A stretch of DNA of 64,000 nt from Nemertoderma westbladi (GCA_032718475.1 JAUCBJ010002788.1:38910-102909); one strand, 5' to 3'; shown: positions 10,206-23,082, numbered from the stretch's first letter. Notes: generated by a model from the letters alone, not told the origin. Translations and numbers: made by a program.

Positions 10206-13200
10206 TTCAAAAATTCAGTAAGCCTTCTATTAAGTGAGCGTTCTATTCAGCGATCGTTCTATTCAGTGAGCGTTCTATTCAGTGAGCGTTCTATTCAGTG
10301 AGCGTTATATTCTGTGAACGTTCAATTCAGTGAGCGTTCTATTCAGTGCACGTTCGATTCAGTGAGCGTTCTAATCAGTTAACGTTCTATTCAGGGAGTG
10401 TTCTATTCAGTAAGCGTTCTATTCAGTGAACTTCCTATTCAGCGAGTGTAATATTCAGTAAGCGTTCTATTCAGTGAACTTCCTATTCAGTGAGTGTTCA
10501 ATTAAGTGAACGTTCTATTCAGTGAACGTTCTATTCAGTGAGTATTTTATTCAGTTAGCGTTCTATTCAGTGAGTGTTATATTCAGTGAGTGTTCAATTC
10601 AGTTAGCGTTCTATTCAGTGCACGTTCAATTCAGTGAGCGTTCTATTCAATGAACGTTCTATTCAGGGAGTGTTCTATTCAGTAAGCGTTCTATTCAGTG
10701 AACTTCCTATTCTGCGAGTGTTCTATTCAGTAAGCGTTCTATTCAGTGAGCGTTTAATTCAGTAAGCGTTCTATTCAATGAGCGTTCTATTCAGTGAGTG
10801 TACTATTCGGTGAGTGTTCTATTCAGTGAGTGTTCAATTCAGTTAGCGTTCTATTCAGTGCACGTTCAATTCAGTGAGCGTTCTATTCAATGAACGTTCT
10901 AATCAGGGAGTGTTCTATTCAGTAAGCGTTCTATTCAGTGAACTTCCTATTCTGCGAGTGTTCTATTCAGTAAGCGTTCTATTCCGTGAACGTTCTATTC
11001 AGTGAGTGTTCTATTCAGTAAGCGTTCTATTCATTTAACGTTCTATTCAGTGAGTGTTCTATTCAGTAAGCGTTCTATTCAGTGAACGTTATATTCAGTG
11101 AGTGTTCCATTCAGTGAACATTCTATTCAGTGAGTGTTCTATTCAGTGAACGTTCTATTAGTGAGTGTTCTATTCAGTGAGCGTTCTATTCAGTGAGTGT
11201 TATATTCTGTGAACGTTCAATTCAGTGAGCATTCTATTCATTGAACGTTCTATTCAGGGAGCGTTCTATTCAGTGAACGTTCTATTCAGTGAGTGTTCTA
11301 TTCAGTGAACGTTCTATTCAGTGAGTGTTCTATTCACTAAGCGTTCTATTCAGTGAACTTTCTATTCAGTGAGTGTTCTATTCAGTAAGCGTTCTATTCA
11401 TTTAACGTTCTATTCAGTGAGTGTTCTATTCAGTAAGCGTTCTATTCAGTGAGCGTTATATTCAGTGAGTGTTATATTCTGTGAACGTTCAATTCAGTGA
11501 GCGTTCTATTCAGTGCACGTTCAATTCAGTGAGCGTTCTATTCAGTGAACGTTCTATTCAGTGAGTGTTCTATTCAGTGAACGTTCTATTCAGTGAGTGT
11601 TCTATTCACTAAGCGTTCTATTCAGTGAACTTTCTATTCAGTGAGTGTTCTATTCAGTAAGCGTTCTATTAATTTAACGTTCTATTCAGTGAGTGTTCTA
11701 TTCAGTAAGCGTTCTATTCAGTGAGCATTCTATTCAGTGAGTGTTGTATTCTGTGAACGTTCAATTCAGTGAGCGTTCTATTCAGTGAGTGTTATATTCT
11801 GTGAACGTTCAATTCAGTGAGCGTTCTATTCAGTGCACGTTCAATTCAGTGAGCGTTCTATTCAGTGAACGTTCTATTCAGTGAGTGTTATATTCAGTAA
11901 GCGTTCTATTCATTGAACGTTCTATTCAGTGAGTGTTCTATTCAGTAAGCGTTCTATTCAGTGAGCGTTCTATTCAGTGAGTGTTATATTCTGTGAACGT
12001 TCAATTCAGTGAGCATTCTATTCATTGAACGTTCTATTCAGGGAGTGTTCTATTCAGTAAGCGTTCTATTCAGTGAGCGTTCTATTCAGTGAGTGTTATA
12101 TTCTGTGAACGTTCAATTCAGTGAGCGTTCTATTCAGTGCACGTTCAATTCAGTGAGCGTTCTATTCAGTGAACGTTCTATTCAGTGAGTGTTCTATTCA
12201 GTGAACGTTCTATTCAGTGAGTGTTCTATTCACTAAGCGTTCTATTCAGTGAACTTTCTATTCAGTGAGTGTTCTATTCAGTAAGCGTTCTATTCCGTGA
12301 ACGTTATATTCAGTGAGTGTTCTATTCAGTAAGCGTTCTATTCATTGAACGTTCTATTCAGTGAGCATTATATTCAGTAAGTGTTCAATTAATTAAGTGA
12401 GCGTTCTAGTCATTGAACGTTCTATTCAGTGAGTTTTCTATTCAGTGAGCATTCTATTCAGTGCATGTTCTATTCAGTAAGCGTTCTATTTAGTGAACGT
12501 TCTATTCAGTGAGTGTTCTATTCAGTAAGCTTTTTATTCAGTTAACGTTATTTTCAGTTAGTGTTCTATTCAGTAAGCGTTCTATTCAGGGAACGTTCTA
12601 GACAGCGAGTGTTCTATTCAGTAAGTGTTCTATTCAGTAAGTGTTATATTCATTGAACGTTCTATTCAATGAGCGTTCTATTAAGTGAAGGTTATATTCT
12701 GTGAATGTTCTATTCAGTGAATGTTCTTTTCAGTGAGCATTATATTCAGCGAGCCTTCTATTCAGTGAACGTTCTATTCAGTGAGTGTTTTATTCAGTGA
12801 GTGTTCTATTCAGTGAGCGTTCTATTCAGTGAGTGTTCTATTCAGTGAGCGTTCTATTCAGTGGTGTTCTATTCAGTGAGTGTTCTATTCATCTATTCAG
12901 TGAGTGTTCTATTCAGAGAGCGCTCTATTCAGTGAGCTTTCTATTAAGTGAACGCTCTATTCAGTGAGTCTTCTATTTAGTGAGCGTTCTATTCAGTGAG
13001 CTTTCTATTAAGTGAGCGTTATATTCAGTGAGTGTTCTATTCAGTGAGCGTTCTATTCAGTGATCGTTCTATTCAGTGAGTTTTCTATTTAGTGAGTGAT
13101 ATATTCAGTGAATGTTCTATTCAGTGAGTGTTCTATTCAATTATCGTTCTATTCAGAGAGTGTTCTATTTAGTGGTGTACTATTCAGTGGGTGTTCATTT

Positions 13201-13803
13201 CTGTGAGTGTTCTATTTAGTGTGTGTTTTATTCAGTGAGCATTCTATTCAATGAATGTTTAATTCTGTGAGTGTTATATTCAGTGAGCGTTATATTCAGT
13301 AAGCGTTCTATTCAGTGAGCGTTATATTCAGTGAGCGTTCTATATAGTGAGTGTTCTATTCAGTGAGCGTTATATTCAGTGAATGTTATATTCAGTGAGC
13401 GTTCTATTCAGTGAGGATTCTATTTAGTGAGCATTATAATCAGTGAGCGTTCTATTCAGTGAGTGTTCTATTCAGTGAGCGTTATATTCAGTGAGGGTTC
13501 TATTCAGTGAGTGTTCTATTGAGTGAGCGTTCCACGCAATTAACGTTCTATTCAGTGATCGTTCTATTCAGTGAGCATTATATTCAGTGAGTGTTCTATT
13601 CAGTGAGTGTTCTATTCAGTGAGCGTTATATTCAGTGAGGGTTCTATTCAGTGAGTGTTCTATTGAGTGAGCGTTCCACGCAATTAACGTTCTATTCAGT
13701 GATCGTTCTATTCAGTGAGCATTATATTCAGTGAGTGTTCTATTCAGTGAGCGTTATACTCAGTGACCGTTCTATTCCGTACACATTCTATTCAGTGAGC
13801 GAA
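10206..13803. repeat. 3.6-kb minisatellite, 16-bp unit
   Basis: The unit is GTTCTATTCAGTGAGC with common variants (GTGAGTGTT, GTAAGCGTT, GTGAACGTT). About 225 units run almost unbroken. The period is not a multiple of three and every frame meets stop codons, so it is not coding. Higher-order structure is visible: a 15-unit (240-bp) block at 10602-10737 repeats at 10842-10977, and a 9-unit (144-bp) block repeats near 13531 and 13675, each marked by the same rare variants. Confidence 0.95.
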
Positions 13804-15420
13804 GTAAAAAAAACTATTAGAAAGTAGCATAAATGTAGAATTTTAATTAAAAAAAATACAGCACGCCGATTATACAATTCAATAATAATTGATTTATTTG
13901 TTCTAGTCCCTCTGGTGTATAAAAAATCAATAGACTTTAACTCTAAAGGTAAAATCTATATATCTGTTATAATAAAGATCCGTCAAAACCATAAGGCCAC
14001 TATTTTTTATGTCATGGTTTTATGTAATAAAATCTTAATAATACGGTATTTGACTGAAAGCACAAAGAGGATCATCTGCATTAATGATATCAAATAGCTC
14101 CAATAAAAATTTCGATACCAAAATTTAATTACAAAGTTTTTAAATCACACTTACTAATTTTTCAACTTTGTCTCAGATAAGCCACTATCTTGGTTCAAAT
14201 ACCTACAAGTTAGTCATGGAATCAAAGATATATAAAATTATATATTAAAATATACATAAGTTTTGAAATGAATAAAAACGGTGTAGAAAAGTCTAACAAA
14301 GCATTTTCGGAAAAGATCTGAGTTCTAGAATGTGTTTTTGATGTGTAAATTACACAAAAATTACCAGAAAAATTAGGTGGCCCTGTGGTCGTTTTGTGTT
14401 ATGTACTTTTACTATAGAAATGTATTGCAAACGAATATCCAACAAGATATATATAATGGTCATTATATTGGAGCCGTGTAATTTTTTGCATCGGATTTTT
14501 CTAACAATTAATAGATATTATTAATAACATGCTTCTCTTGTTCTAATATTATTTGATAGTTAATGTACTAGTTTATATCTTAATTATTAAGGAGTGGCCC
14601 TATGGCCCCCAGTTGGAGTTATATATATATGCATTGGCCGATAAGGGCCAGTGCGAATATATAACTTTTGAGCATACCCAACAAACTCGCTTAGATGTAA
14701 ATGAAATACTAATATGATCCACTAGGGGGCTCTAATTAACAAGTAGTGAGGTATGGCCCTTCCAGAACTTTTTTCCTTCTAAAATATATTTTGAAATAGC
14801 AATAAATACCACGATGTTCCACGCAGTGGTGGAAGAAAATAATTGACACAATGGCTCTAATTATAGAGTTTTCTTTAAAAAAAATAATATAGGTAGAATA
14901 TAGACGCCGAAACAAGGAAAAGTAGCGAGAAACAGAAGTGCAAAAATGCAGAATCTGATAATTACATAAGTTTCTACTCAACGAATTTCCCTGAAATAAA
15001 TGGAACAGCAATAATTATTGATTCATGAATAATTATTATAACTTTTGTTGGGCACAGCTTAGCAAAGTCGAGAATGACGTCCAGATGGTGACCGCCATTT
15101 TGGCGCTCTTACCATTCCGCTAGCGGCTCAGGCAAAAAAAAAAGGTAGACCTTGAAATACTACCTAATATACCTAGCTCCCCCCATCTGTCAAACAATAT
15201 CTGCAGCCACTATATTCGATTCATTGTTATTATGTGCTTCGCCGTCTCTTGTACTTCACTAAGCTGGGCCAAACGGAAGGTTTGATAATTTGCACAAATA
15301 CAACATGAATACACATGAATAATTATGGAAACTTGATTCATTTAGCGGCCACTACAGTTTAACAAAACATAGTTTGAAACCTAAAAAACAAGGAAATATA
15401 CTTTAGGATTACAATGTTGC
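13804..15420. other. AT-rich non-coding flank
   Basis: No supported gene. GTGGCCCTATGG-type words recur near 14380 and 14593, as on the left side of the minisatellite. Short frames (for example 13915-14097 and 14736-15011) have biased composition and no recognisable motif. Confidence 0.5.
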
Positions 15421-15429
15421 ATGCTATTT

Positions 15430-15890
15430 AAGGTATGTATGGTATGGTATATAACTATGCTATGGCATGCTATCGTCCGACCCTTAGTCTTAGGGCATGC
15501 TACAGTTTATGTTTGGTTTGCTGATATAAGATGTATGCTATGCATGCTATGATAACTAACTGTAGATGTTATGTTAGGTATGTATCCTAACATTTCACGA
15601 CTACTAGAAACGATATTCTAGCGACAGGAATATAATCCATTAGCAGTTAGTATTGAAAACACTTCAGCCTTACAAATTCAGTATGTGCTACATTATTATA
15701 GCCATTATTTATGTGCCTCTATAAATTTCATTATTATTCTATATCTATAATATTGTTATAGGGCCTATTCTATATTTGTCATTGTCTCGACGAGCTGAAT
15801 TATTATATAGTTATGCATTATGTTATGTTATGTATGTATGCTATGGTATTATACTATGCTATGCTATGCTATGCTATGATATGACATTTC
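15430..15890. repeat. ATGCT/ATGGT-rich simple repeat region
   Basis: Imperfect (TATGC)n and GGTATGTATGGTATGGTAT runs at about 15435-15475, 15535-15550 and 15815-15890. Confidence 0.7.
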
Positions 15891-15929
15891 CTTCATTGCG
15901 TGTATCCAATGGGAGATTTGTCTTGAAGG

Positions 15930-16512
15930 ACCCAGACCAATTTAAATGGCCCTTAGGAACAGTGTCTACTGAGGGCCATTTAAGTGGCTCCAATGAGACT
16001 TTGTCTTGAATGGGCCACTTTAACTTTTTACCCTTTTTACACCTTTAACCCTATTCATACCGGAAATAATAATAAAAAATTAACTCTTATTAGCGTGCTT
16101 AAAATCACATTTTTAGGTTTTCTGGGGCGCTGATTATAAATATTCCAATTTCTTGGGAAGTTTTTTTTAATAAAATTTTGTAATTAGTTTTGTTTATTAT
16201 TAATTTGGCACACACCTTCGAAAAATACAATTTAAAATGTCTAAAGCCGTTTTTATTTATTCCAATGAATTCAGAACCAACGTAAAACACATGTAAAGCG
16301 AGAAACAAGATGTAGAAATCAATTCGTATCTATTGCCATCTAGGGCCATTTTACATTTAAGTGGCTCAAATGAGACATTGTCTTAAATGGGCCACTTCCT
16401 TTTAAATGGCCCTTACAAACATTGTTTACTGAGGGCCATTTTACGTTTAAGTGGCTCAAATGAGACATTGTCTTGAATGGGCCACTTCCTTTTAAATGGC
16501 CCTTCTTCCAAG
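15930..16512. repeat. Three copies of an ~83-bp unit with GGGCCATTT...GGGCCACTT
   Basis: Copies at about 15940-16022, 16340-16422 and 16425-16508 share 'AGGGCCATTT', 'AAGTGGCTC', 'AATGAGAC', 'TTGTCTTGAATGGGCCACTT'. The last two are directly tandem. Related sequence lies at 23,440-23,870. Short frames across them are by-products. Confidence 0.8.
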
Positions 16513-16710
16513 GAAAACACATCCGTGTTAGATTGTGTTCATATTGTACAGTTAAATTACATTAAATGTATTAATAGTGGCCCTAACAAAATATAAAAAT
16601 ATAAAAAATGGCCCTAAATTTACAAAATTACATTCCTAAACTACAATCAGAGGTGTGACGCTGAATGTGGCTTCTACTAAAAGGCCCGTGCTCCTCTGGT
16701 AACTCATAAG

Positions 16711-17420
16711 GTAGCACGAACTTAGTTCCAATCGCACATTTTCAAAGGCGAACTTATGTAGTTCCAATTGAAACGCATTTAGTTCCAAAATAAATTTTAC
16801 CAAGCGAACTTAGTTCCAATCGAGGCGAACTTAGTTCCAATCCCAGAATATAAAAACGAACTTAGTTCCAATGGAAGCGAATTTAGTTCCAATGGATGTG
16901 AATTTAGTTCCAATGCTTGCGAATTTAGTTCCAATGCTTGCGAATTTAGTTCCAATGGAAGCGAATTTAGTTCCAATGGAAGCGAATTTAGTTCCAATGG
17001 GTACGAACTTAGTTCCAATGTTTCAATCGTGGGGATAGCTACGTGGGTAGCACGAACTTAGTTCCAATCGCACATTTTCAAAGGCAAACTTATGTAGTTC
17101 CAATTGAAACGCATTTAGTTCCAAAATAAATTTTACAAAGCGAACTTAGTTCAAATCGAGGCGAACTTAGTTCCAATCCCAGAATATCAAAACGACCTTA
17201 GTTCCAATGGATGCGAATTTAGTTCCAATGCATGCGAATTTAGTTCCAATGGATGCGAATTTAGTTCCAATGGAAGCGAATTTAGTTCCAATGGGTACGA
17301 ACTTTTTTCTCTAGTTATTGGAACTAAGTTCGCCTAAATTGGAAATAAATTCGCCAAAATTGGAACTAAATTCTTTTCCATTGGAACTAAATTCGCATGA
17401 GGCTTAAATTGGAACTAAGT
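16711..17420. repeat. 21-bp minisatellite (GAATTTAGTTCCAATG core) with inverted tail
   Basis: Units such as GCGAATTTAGTTCCAATGG repeat every 21 bp at 16860-17020. A ~335-bp block starting GTAGCACGAACTTAGTTCCA at 16711 is duplicated from 17047. From 17320 to 17420 the motif appears in reverse orientation (ATTGGAACTAA...TTCG). Because 21 is a multiple of three, a minus-strand frame at 16797-17018 reads a heptapeptide repeat of the LELNSLP type; nothing else suggests a protein. Confidence 0.85.
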
Positions 17421-18809
17421 ACGGGGAATCGTAATTGCCAATTGCCAAATTATATTTTCCAATTGGCTGCAATATATTTACTGTAAATCTAAAAGGTCAT
17501 TTTATATATTTTGATAGGGCCACTGTTAATAAATTTAATGTAATTTAACTGTACAATATGAACTCAATCTAACATGAGTGTATTTTCCTAGGAAGGCCAT
17601 TTAATATGTTTGTTTTGGGTTTTAGGGCCATTTCATATCTCTGTATTTCTAATTCAGGGAATATTCTAAGGAAATCTTGATATCGCACTTCAATTGGGAT
17701 TTTGGTGGATATTATTTATTATATAATACAATAACTGCTGTAAACAACGGTATGGGAGGTATGAGGGGAGGGGGTTAACTATAATATGCTGAGCCTGATA
17801 TAATCTGAAATTTACAGGTACAGAGATTATAAATGCACGTTTTTGTATGGAAAATGTGCCTGAGCTAGTATTATGCACCTTAATTATTACTATAATGATT
17901 GCCAGGTATCACGTCAAAATGATTATAAAATATGAAATATCGAAGGTTTTAAATTTTATGAAATTTAAAACTGCATATAAAAAAAATTAAAACTCTGCAT
18001 AGGCCCTATGGATCAGTTTCTCCCCAATGATGCAGCGCAGGTTGTATTATAGTAGTATTGATTTCACAAGTTTCAGCTTAACGTATCATAAATAACGAAA
18101 CTGGAGGAGAATTTCACTTTACTATTATTACTTACTTTTATTATTAACTTATAAGGCAATGGGCAAATGGCAAGGCAAGCAGTAGAAGCCACCTTTGCCT
18201 CACATCTCTGATTGATTGTAATCCCAATTATCCTTCCCCCTGCCTTTTCCGTTTGACACATGTCTGTCTGCCAGTCTATTTCTGCCAATAGACATCAATA
18301 AAATTACTTTATGAATTTAGGGCCATATTTTATATTTTGATATTATAAAGGGGCCACTGTTAATAAATTTAATATAATTAACTGTAGATTATGAACTCAA
18401 TCTAACATGGGTGTATTTTCCTAGGAAGGCCATTTAATATATTTGTTTTAGGTTTTAGGGCCATTTCATATCTCTGTATTTCTAATTCAGGGAATATTCT
18501 AAGGAAATCTTGATATCGAACTTCAATTGGAATTTTGGTGGATATTATTATTATATAATACAATAACTGCTGTAAACAACGGTGGAAGGTATGAGGGGAG
18601 TGGGGTAACTATAATATGCTGAGCCTGATATAATTTGAAATTTACAAGTACTATAGTACTGATTTCACAAGTTTCAGCTTAACATATCATAAATAACGAA
18701 ACTGGAAAAGGATTTCACTTTACGACCATAATAATATAATGCCTTTTGTAAGCGGCTTACAAGCCACTTAACGAAACCGATTATTACTTACTTTAATTAT
18801 TAACTTATA

Positions 18810-19849
18810 CTACTACTACTACTAGGATCGGCATGCTGCATTGCAGCTGCATTTTTAAGAATGCTGTGCCGGCTTGTCAACAAAATTGCACCGCCACAAC
18901 TCCCTATCACCCATGACATTTGCTAGATCATCCGCATCTTTAAGGCCAGTGTCCTTTAAGATGCGTCTCAAGAAAGTCATGGGCTGTCCACCATGCTTAT
19001 TCACTCCATGAGGCTGCCAAAGTACAAGATTATGCACTGGCTGGTCCTCACGGCGAAAGCAATGTCCTGCAAAGCGGAGGCGATTTTGTTCTAGTGTCAA
19101 GCTTGGGGGAACCAATGAGACACCTCCAATGTTATATAGTGTCTGGTTGGAGATGTGTGCATTGTACTTGGCACAATGAACCCGGCGTAGCATTCTTGTG
19201 AATGTGCCATCCAGAGATTTGGTGTCCTCAGCAGTTACAGCCCAGCATGGACTCCCGTAGAGGAGTACTGGAACTACTGCTGCTCTAAATAATCGGACCT
19301 TAAGTTTCCGATTAATTCTCGGTGACTTCCAAATCCTGGAAAACCTATTCAAGGCTGCCCGCCCATGCCTTTCCCTTACGTATTCGAAGGTCCTCACCTG
19401 ACTTACGGATCCATGATCCCAGGTAACAGAAGTCGTCCACATGCTCAAGCATACCATCCTTTGAGCTTTTGCTCATCCGATCAGAGACTTGCTGAGGACT
19501 TTCAAAGTTAACTGTCAGAATTTTGGTCTTTCTGGAGTTAATAAAAAGACCAACACTAGAAGCAGCATGTTCTAATGAGCTGAGGAGCCGTTGGGCTCCC
19601 TCTAGTGATTCTGAGAGTACTCCTATGTCATCAGCAAAGTCTGGATCAGTTAGGTACTTGGCAGGATTTCCTCGACTTCTGGAGCCAGTAGGTGGAGTTA
19701 TCATCACCCCATCATCATTATAATGATCTAAGGACATGCGTAGAACATAGTCAACCACAATAATGAACAAGAATGGTGCAAGTGTGTCTCCTTGGAGGAC
19801 GCCCCATAACACTTCAAATGGTTCTGTGTCACCGTCAACTTATTAACTT
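18810..19849 (-). pseudogene. LINE reverse transcriptase remnant with target-site duplication
   Basis: On the minus strand: 'QGDTLAPFLF' (RT box), 'DPDFADDIG' (catalytic Asp-Asp), 'VGLFINSRKTKIL', 'DDFCYLGSWIRKSGEDL', then in another frame 'VLLYGSPCWAVT' and 'LRFAGHCFRREDQPVH'. One frameshift near 19,350-19,450 breaks the ORF, and the start is truncated. ATTAACTTATA flanks it on both sides (18799-18809 and 19850-19860), and the paralogous unit at 18,140 has that site uninterrupted, so this is a true insertion. It ends in a (GTA)n 3' tail. It is nearly identical at its 3' end to the fragment at 33,076-33,370, so the family was active recently. Confidence 0.9.
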
Positions 19850-20332
19850 ATTAACTTATAAGGCGATGGGCAAATGGCAAGGCAAGCAGTAGAAGCCACC
19901 TTTGCCTCACATCTCTGATTGTAATCCCAATTATCCTTCCCCCTGTCTTTTCCGTTTGACACATGTCTGTCTGCCAGTCTATTTCTGCCAATAGACATCA
20001 ATAAAATTAATTTATGAATTTAGGGCCATATTTTATATTTTGATATTATAAAGGGGCCACTGTTAATAAATTTAAAGTAATTAACTGTAGATTATGAACT
20101 CAATCTAACATGGGTGTATTTTCCTGGGAAGGCCATCTAATATATTTGTTTTAGGTTTTAGGCCCATTTCATTTCTCTGTATTTCTAATTCAGGGCATAT
20201 TCTAAGGAAATCTTGATATCGCACTTCACTTGGGATTTCACTTCACGATGGGCACTTCAGTGGATGTAGACCTATATTTTTTATTATATGATACAATAAC
20301 TGTTGTTAACAACGGTGGGACTGGGAAGTATT

Positions 20333-20350
20333 GGGGGGGGGGGGGGGGGA
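20333..20350. repeat. Poly-G tract
   Basis: About 18 consecutive G at the end of the third unit copy. Confidence 0.9.
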
Positions 20351-21365
20351 GTAACATCGTGCCCGTGTGTGTCTGAGTCTGTATTCACAGAAATACTCAA
20401 TATTCAACTCCCTTAACTTTTCCTAGAATTAACATACGTTTTTAATGACTAAATCTGAAACATTTTGAAATCTTAAACTATATTTGAAAGTTATTTTTTG
20501 TGGTACTAATTATCGTCTGGTGTGTTTAAAAATGGCCAAACCAAATAATTAAAAAAATAGGCCACAAAATGGCACTCTGCTGTGGCCAAAAGTGCCTTTT
20601 TGTGCAAAAGGTATTCTGAACAAGTGTCAACATTTCTGAACAAATTTCAAATCATTCCAGCAAAAATCGGCGGAGAAATAGCCGATTTCATGACAAAATA
20701 TAATTCTTAGTTAAAGGTGTTTAATATGTCGCTTCATTTCTAAATTTAATATGTAGTCTGCGAAAATAACAATATTACGATCCATCGGTATTGTCTTATT
20801 TGCTTACATTTCATAATATCGATCTTACGATTTATATTTTCATTAACTTTTTTTATTTTCTGAATTTATTTACTATTTCTCACTGAAAGTGGACATGTTT
20901 ATTGAATTTTAATAGCAGCAAAATGGCCTACTTTAGACCATGTACTTGCCCCTACAAAACAATGCCCCCTGTCCTAAAGGCCTGTTTACACGTGGCAACT
21001 TTTAGAGCAACTTTCTCGGCAACTAGCAATGTGTTTGGAGCAATTTAATTTAATCGCTGTTTAATGTTTACACGTGGCAACTTTACCAGCAACTTCACCA
21101 GCAACTTGGCCGGAAACTTTTATAGCAACTTGGCTATTTTGACTGTAAAATAGTGGGTACTGGTTCAGTATGCATACACCTCTCACCAAATTAAATATTT
21201 ACTAGCTAGTTTTTGATAATTTCTTTTTTTTGAAATTTAGCCATTTTATTTTGAAAAAAATTAATATTCTAGAACAAATATTTTTTTTAGACAAAGGCCT
21301 GGTTAGTATTTAAAAAGAACGGGATGGATATAATACGTATATATAATGAATAAAATAACTTTTTA
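20351..21365. other. Non-coding; possible DNA-transposon end near 20,980
   Basis: Mostly AT-rich. At 20,977-21,130 'GTTTACACGTGGCAACTTT' occurs twice with several AGCAACTT words between, which resembles a transposon terminus; no matching opposite end was found. 'ATGGCC' words recur at 20,530-20,600. Confidence 0.35.
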
Positions 21366-23082
21366 GGCCGCGTTCACACTACCGAGTCAAAGTCAAAGTT
21401 AACCCTATTAAACCTGGGGTGGAGGGGGCCAATATGACCCCCCCCCCCGTGGTTTTTTTATTATAATTCTGAAACAAACGCAGTTGGGAATCTGAAATTT
21501 TATGAATTTTCCTAAAAATCTATTGTATTCCTAGTAGTGAAAACCGTTTTCAAAAATATTGGGTAGTTTTCGAGTTATAGCACCATTTTTTAACCCTACT
21601 TTTGGCACTTTTTTTGAAACGTTTTTTGAAAATTACATTTCATTAAATATGAATTGTAACATCTCTATTTTTTATTTACACCGGTTTTTTGGTCTTAGCA
21701 ATTGGATGGAATTCATATAAATTGATTTAGAAATTTCAAACTTGTTTTTTTCGGCGGGTGCCAAATTTTGGTGCCAGCACCAAATTATGAAATATGTCAA
21801 TTTTGTAAATTGATTGTTTGAAACTTGTTTTTTACGCAATTGGGGTTTTTTGGGGTTCTGGTTTCGATGAAATATATACGAGTTGCACCAAGCGTATCAA
21901 ACTTGTATTTTTCGGTGCTTTGTGCAAATTTTGGTGCTAGCACGAAATTTTGAAAATCCATTCAATAGATAAAATTGCTTGTGACAATTTATTTCTTGCA
22001 TTTTAGAGGTTTATGGCTGTTCTGAATTCAATGGAATATATTATTATCGAACTAGACATCTCAAACTTGTATTTTTCGGAAGTGGGTGCAAAATGTGGTG
22101 CTAGCACCAAATTTTGAAAACCATCAAATATATCAATTGATTGTGCCATCTTGTTTCTTGCGTTATACGGGTTTGTTAGGGTTCTGAATTCAATGGAAAC
22201 AGTAAAAATTTCATAAGAGTTTTCAAACTTGTATTTTTCGCCGGTGGGTGAAAATTGTTGTGCCAGCACCAAATTTTGGAAAATGAGTAAATTGATCAGT
22301 AGATAGTATCATCTTGTTTCTTGCGTTATACGGGTTTATGAGGGTCCTGAATCCGATGAAATCAATAAAAACAGCACTGGACATCGCAAACTTGTACTTT
22401 TTGGTGATGGGTACGAAATTTGGTGCTAGCACCAAAATTTGTCAAATTACGCCGAAAAATACAAGTAGCAATGATCTGGCATATTTGAAATGTATTCCAT
22501 TAGAATCAGCGCCCTAGAAAACCTGAAAATGTGAATTTATAGCATCATATAAGTGAATTAAAAATTTTGTGTTCTAACTGAAAAGTGCTGGTTACTTGTT
22601 TTTTCATTTTTTTCCTACGCAGAGAGGACTAAACAGCCATTTATGGTAATCATATCATTTTTAAATATTTTCCAATGTATTTTTGCGCCCCAGAAAACCT
22701 ATTTTGAAAAACAATTAGCCGAAAAATGTAACTTTCAAATTTTGTGAAAATTGTGCACTACTTGTAATTTTGGTGCTGCAATATTACCACCCCAGTAAAT
22801 TCAGACGTTTTCGTTAATATTTGTATATTTTAGAGGGAGGGGTCAATATGACCCCCCCCCCCCCCCCCCCCCCGGTATTTGTACAGCATTTTATAGCCCG
22901 GTATTAATAGGGTTTTAAAAGACAAAATGTAAAACATATCACATGAAATTAATTTTTTCTAGAATGCACTTATGTATTATATTAGGCCTATATAATGTAT
23001 TATTATTTATTATTGCTAGCTAGCTATATTTATTTTCTTTTGAATTTGACCTTGACTTTGACTCGGTAGTGTAAACGCGGTC
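21366..23082. mobile_element. TIR DNA transposon, non-autonomous, 1.7 kb, satellite-filled (PIF/Harbinger-like ends)
   Basis: Left end GGCCGCGTTCACACTACCGA pairs with the reverse complement of the right end (GACCGCGTTTACACTACCGA) and pairing runs about 37 bp (AGTCAAAGTCAA...). TTA flanks both ends (21363-21365 and 23083-23085). A 3-bp TTA duplication with ends of this kind is known for PIF/Harbinger elements; the superfamily call is inference. There is no transposase. The interior is diverged ~150-160-bp repeats, each with a GGTGCTAGCACC-type palindrome, between two hairpins of the GGGG.CAATATGACCCC type with long C runs (21,437-21,450; 22,850-22,873). Confidence 0.8.
21700..22440. repeat. 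~160-bp internal repeats with TTGGTGCTAGCACCAA palindromes
   Basis: Palindrome-bearing units at about 21,768, 21,920, 22,098, 22,258 and 22,420. Each is followed or preceded by 'CAAACTTGTATTTTTCGG' and 'TTGCGTTATACGGGTTT'-like words. The units are diverged, but the palindromic core is the best-kept part. Confidence 0.8.

Larger units (their letters stand above)
17489..20350. repeat. Triplicated ~0.7-0.85-kb unit interrupted by a LINE
   Basis: The segment from 'GGGCCACTGTTAATAAATTT' through 'AGGAAATCTTGATATCGCAC' to 'CAATAACTGCTGTAAACAAC' occurs at about 17512-17760, 18352-18600 and 20055-20310. A second module ('GGGCAAATGGCAAGGCAAGC...AATAGACATCAATAAAATTA') occurs at about 18160-18306 and 19867-20010. 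The LINE at 18810-19849 splits the middle copy. Confidence 0.85.

Noticed and set aside
10206-13803. CRISPR-like regular repeat array
   Set aside because: There are no unique spacers, the repeat is continuous 16-bp units, and the sequence is eukaryotic.
14736-15011. 91-codon minus-strand frame
   Set aside because: Aromatic-rich, AT-driven composition with no recognisable feature.
22003-22517. Frames in the satellite-bearing transposon
   Set aside because: They arise from the ~160-bp repeat units and differ from copy to copy.
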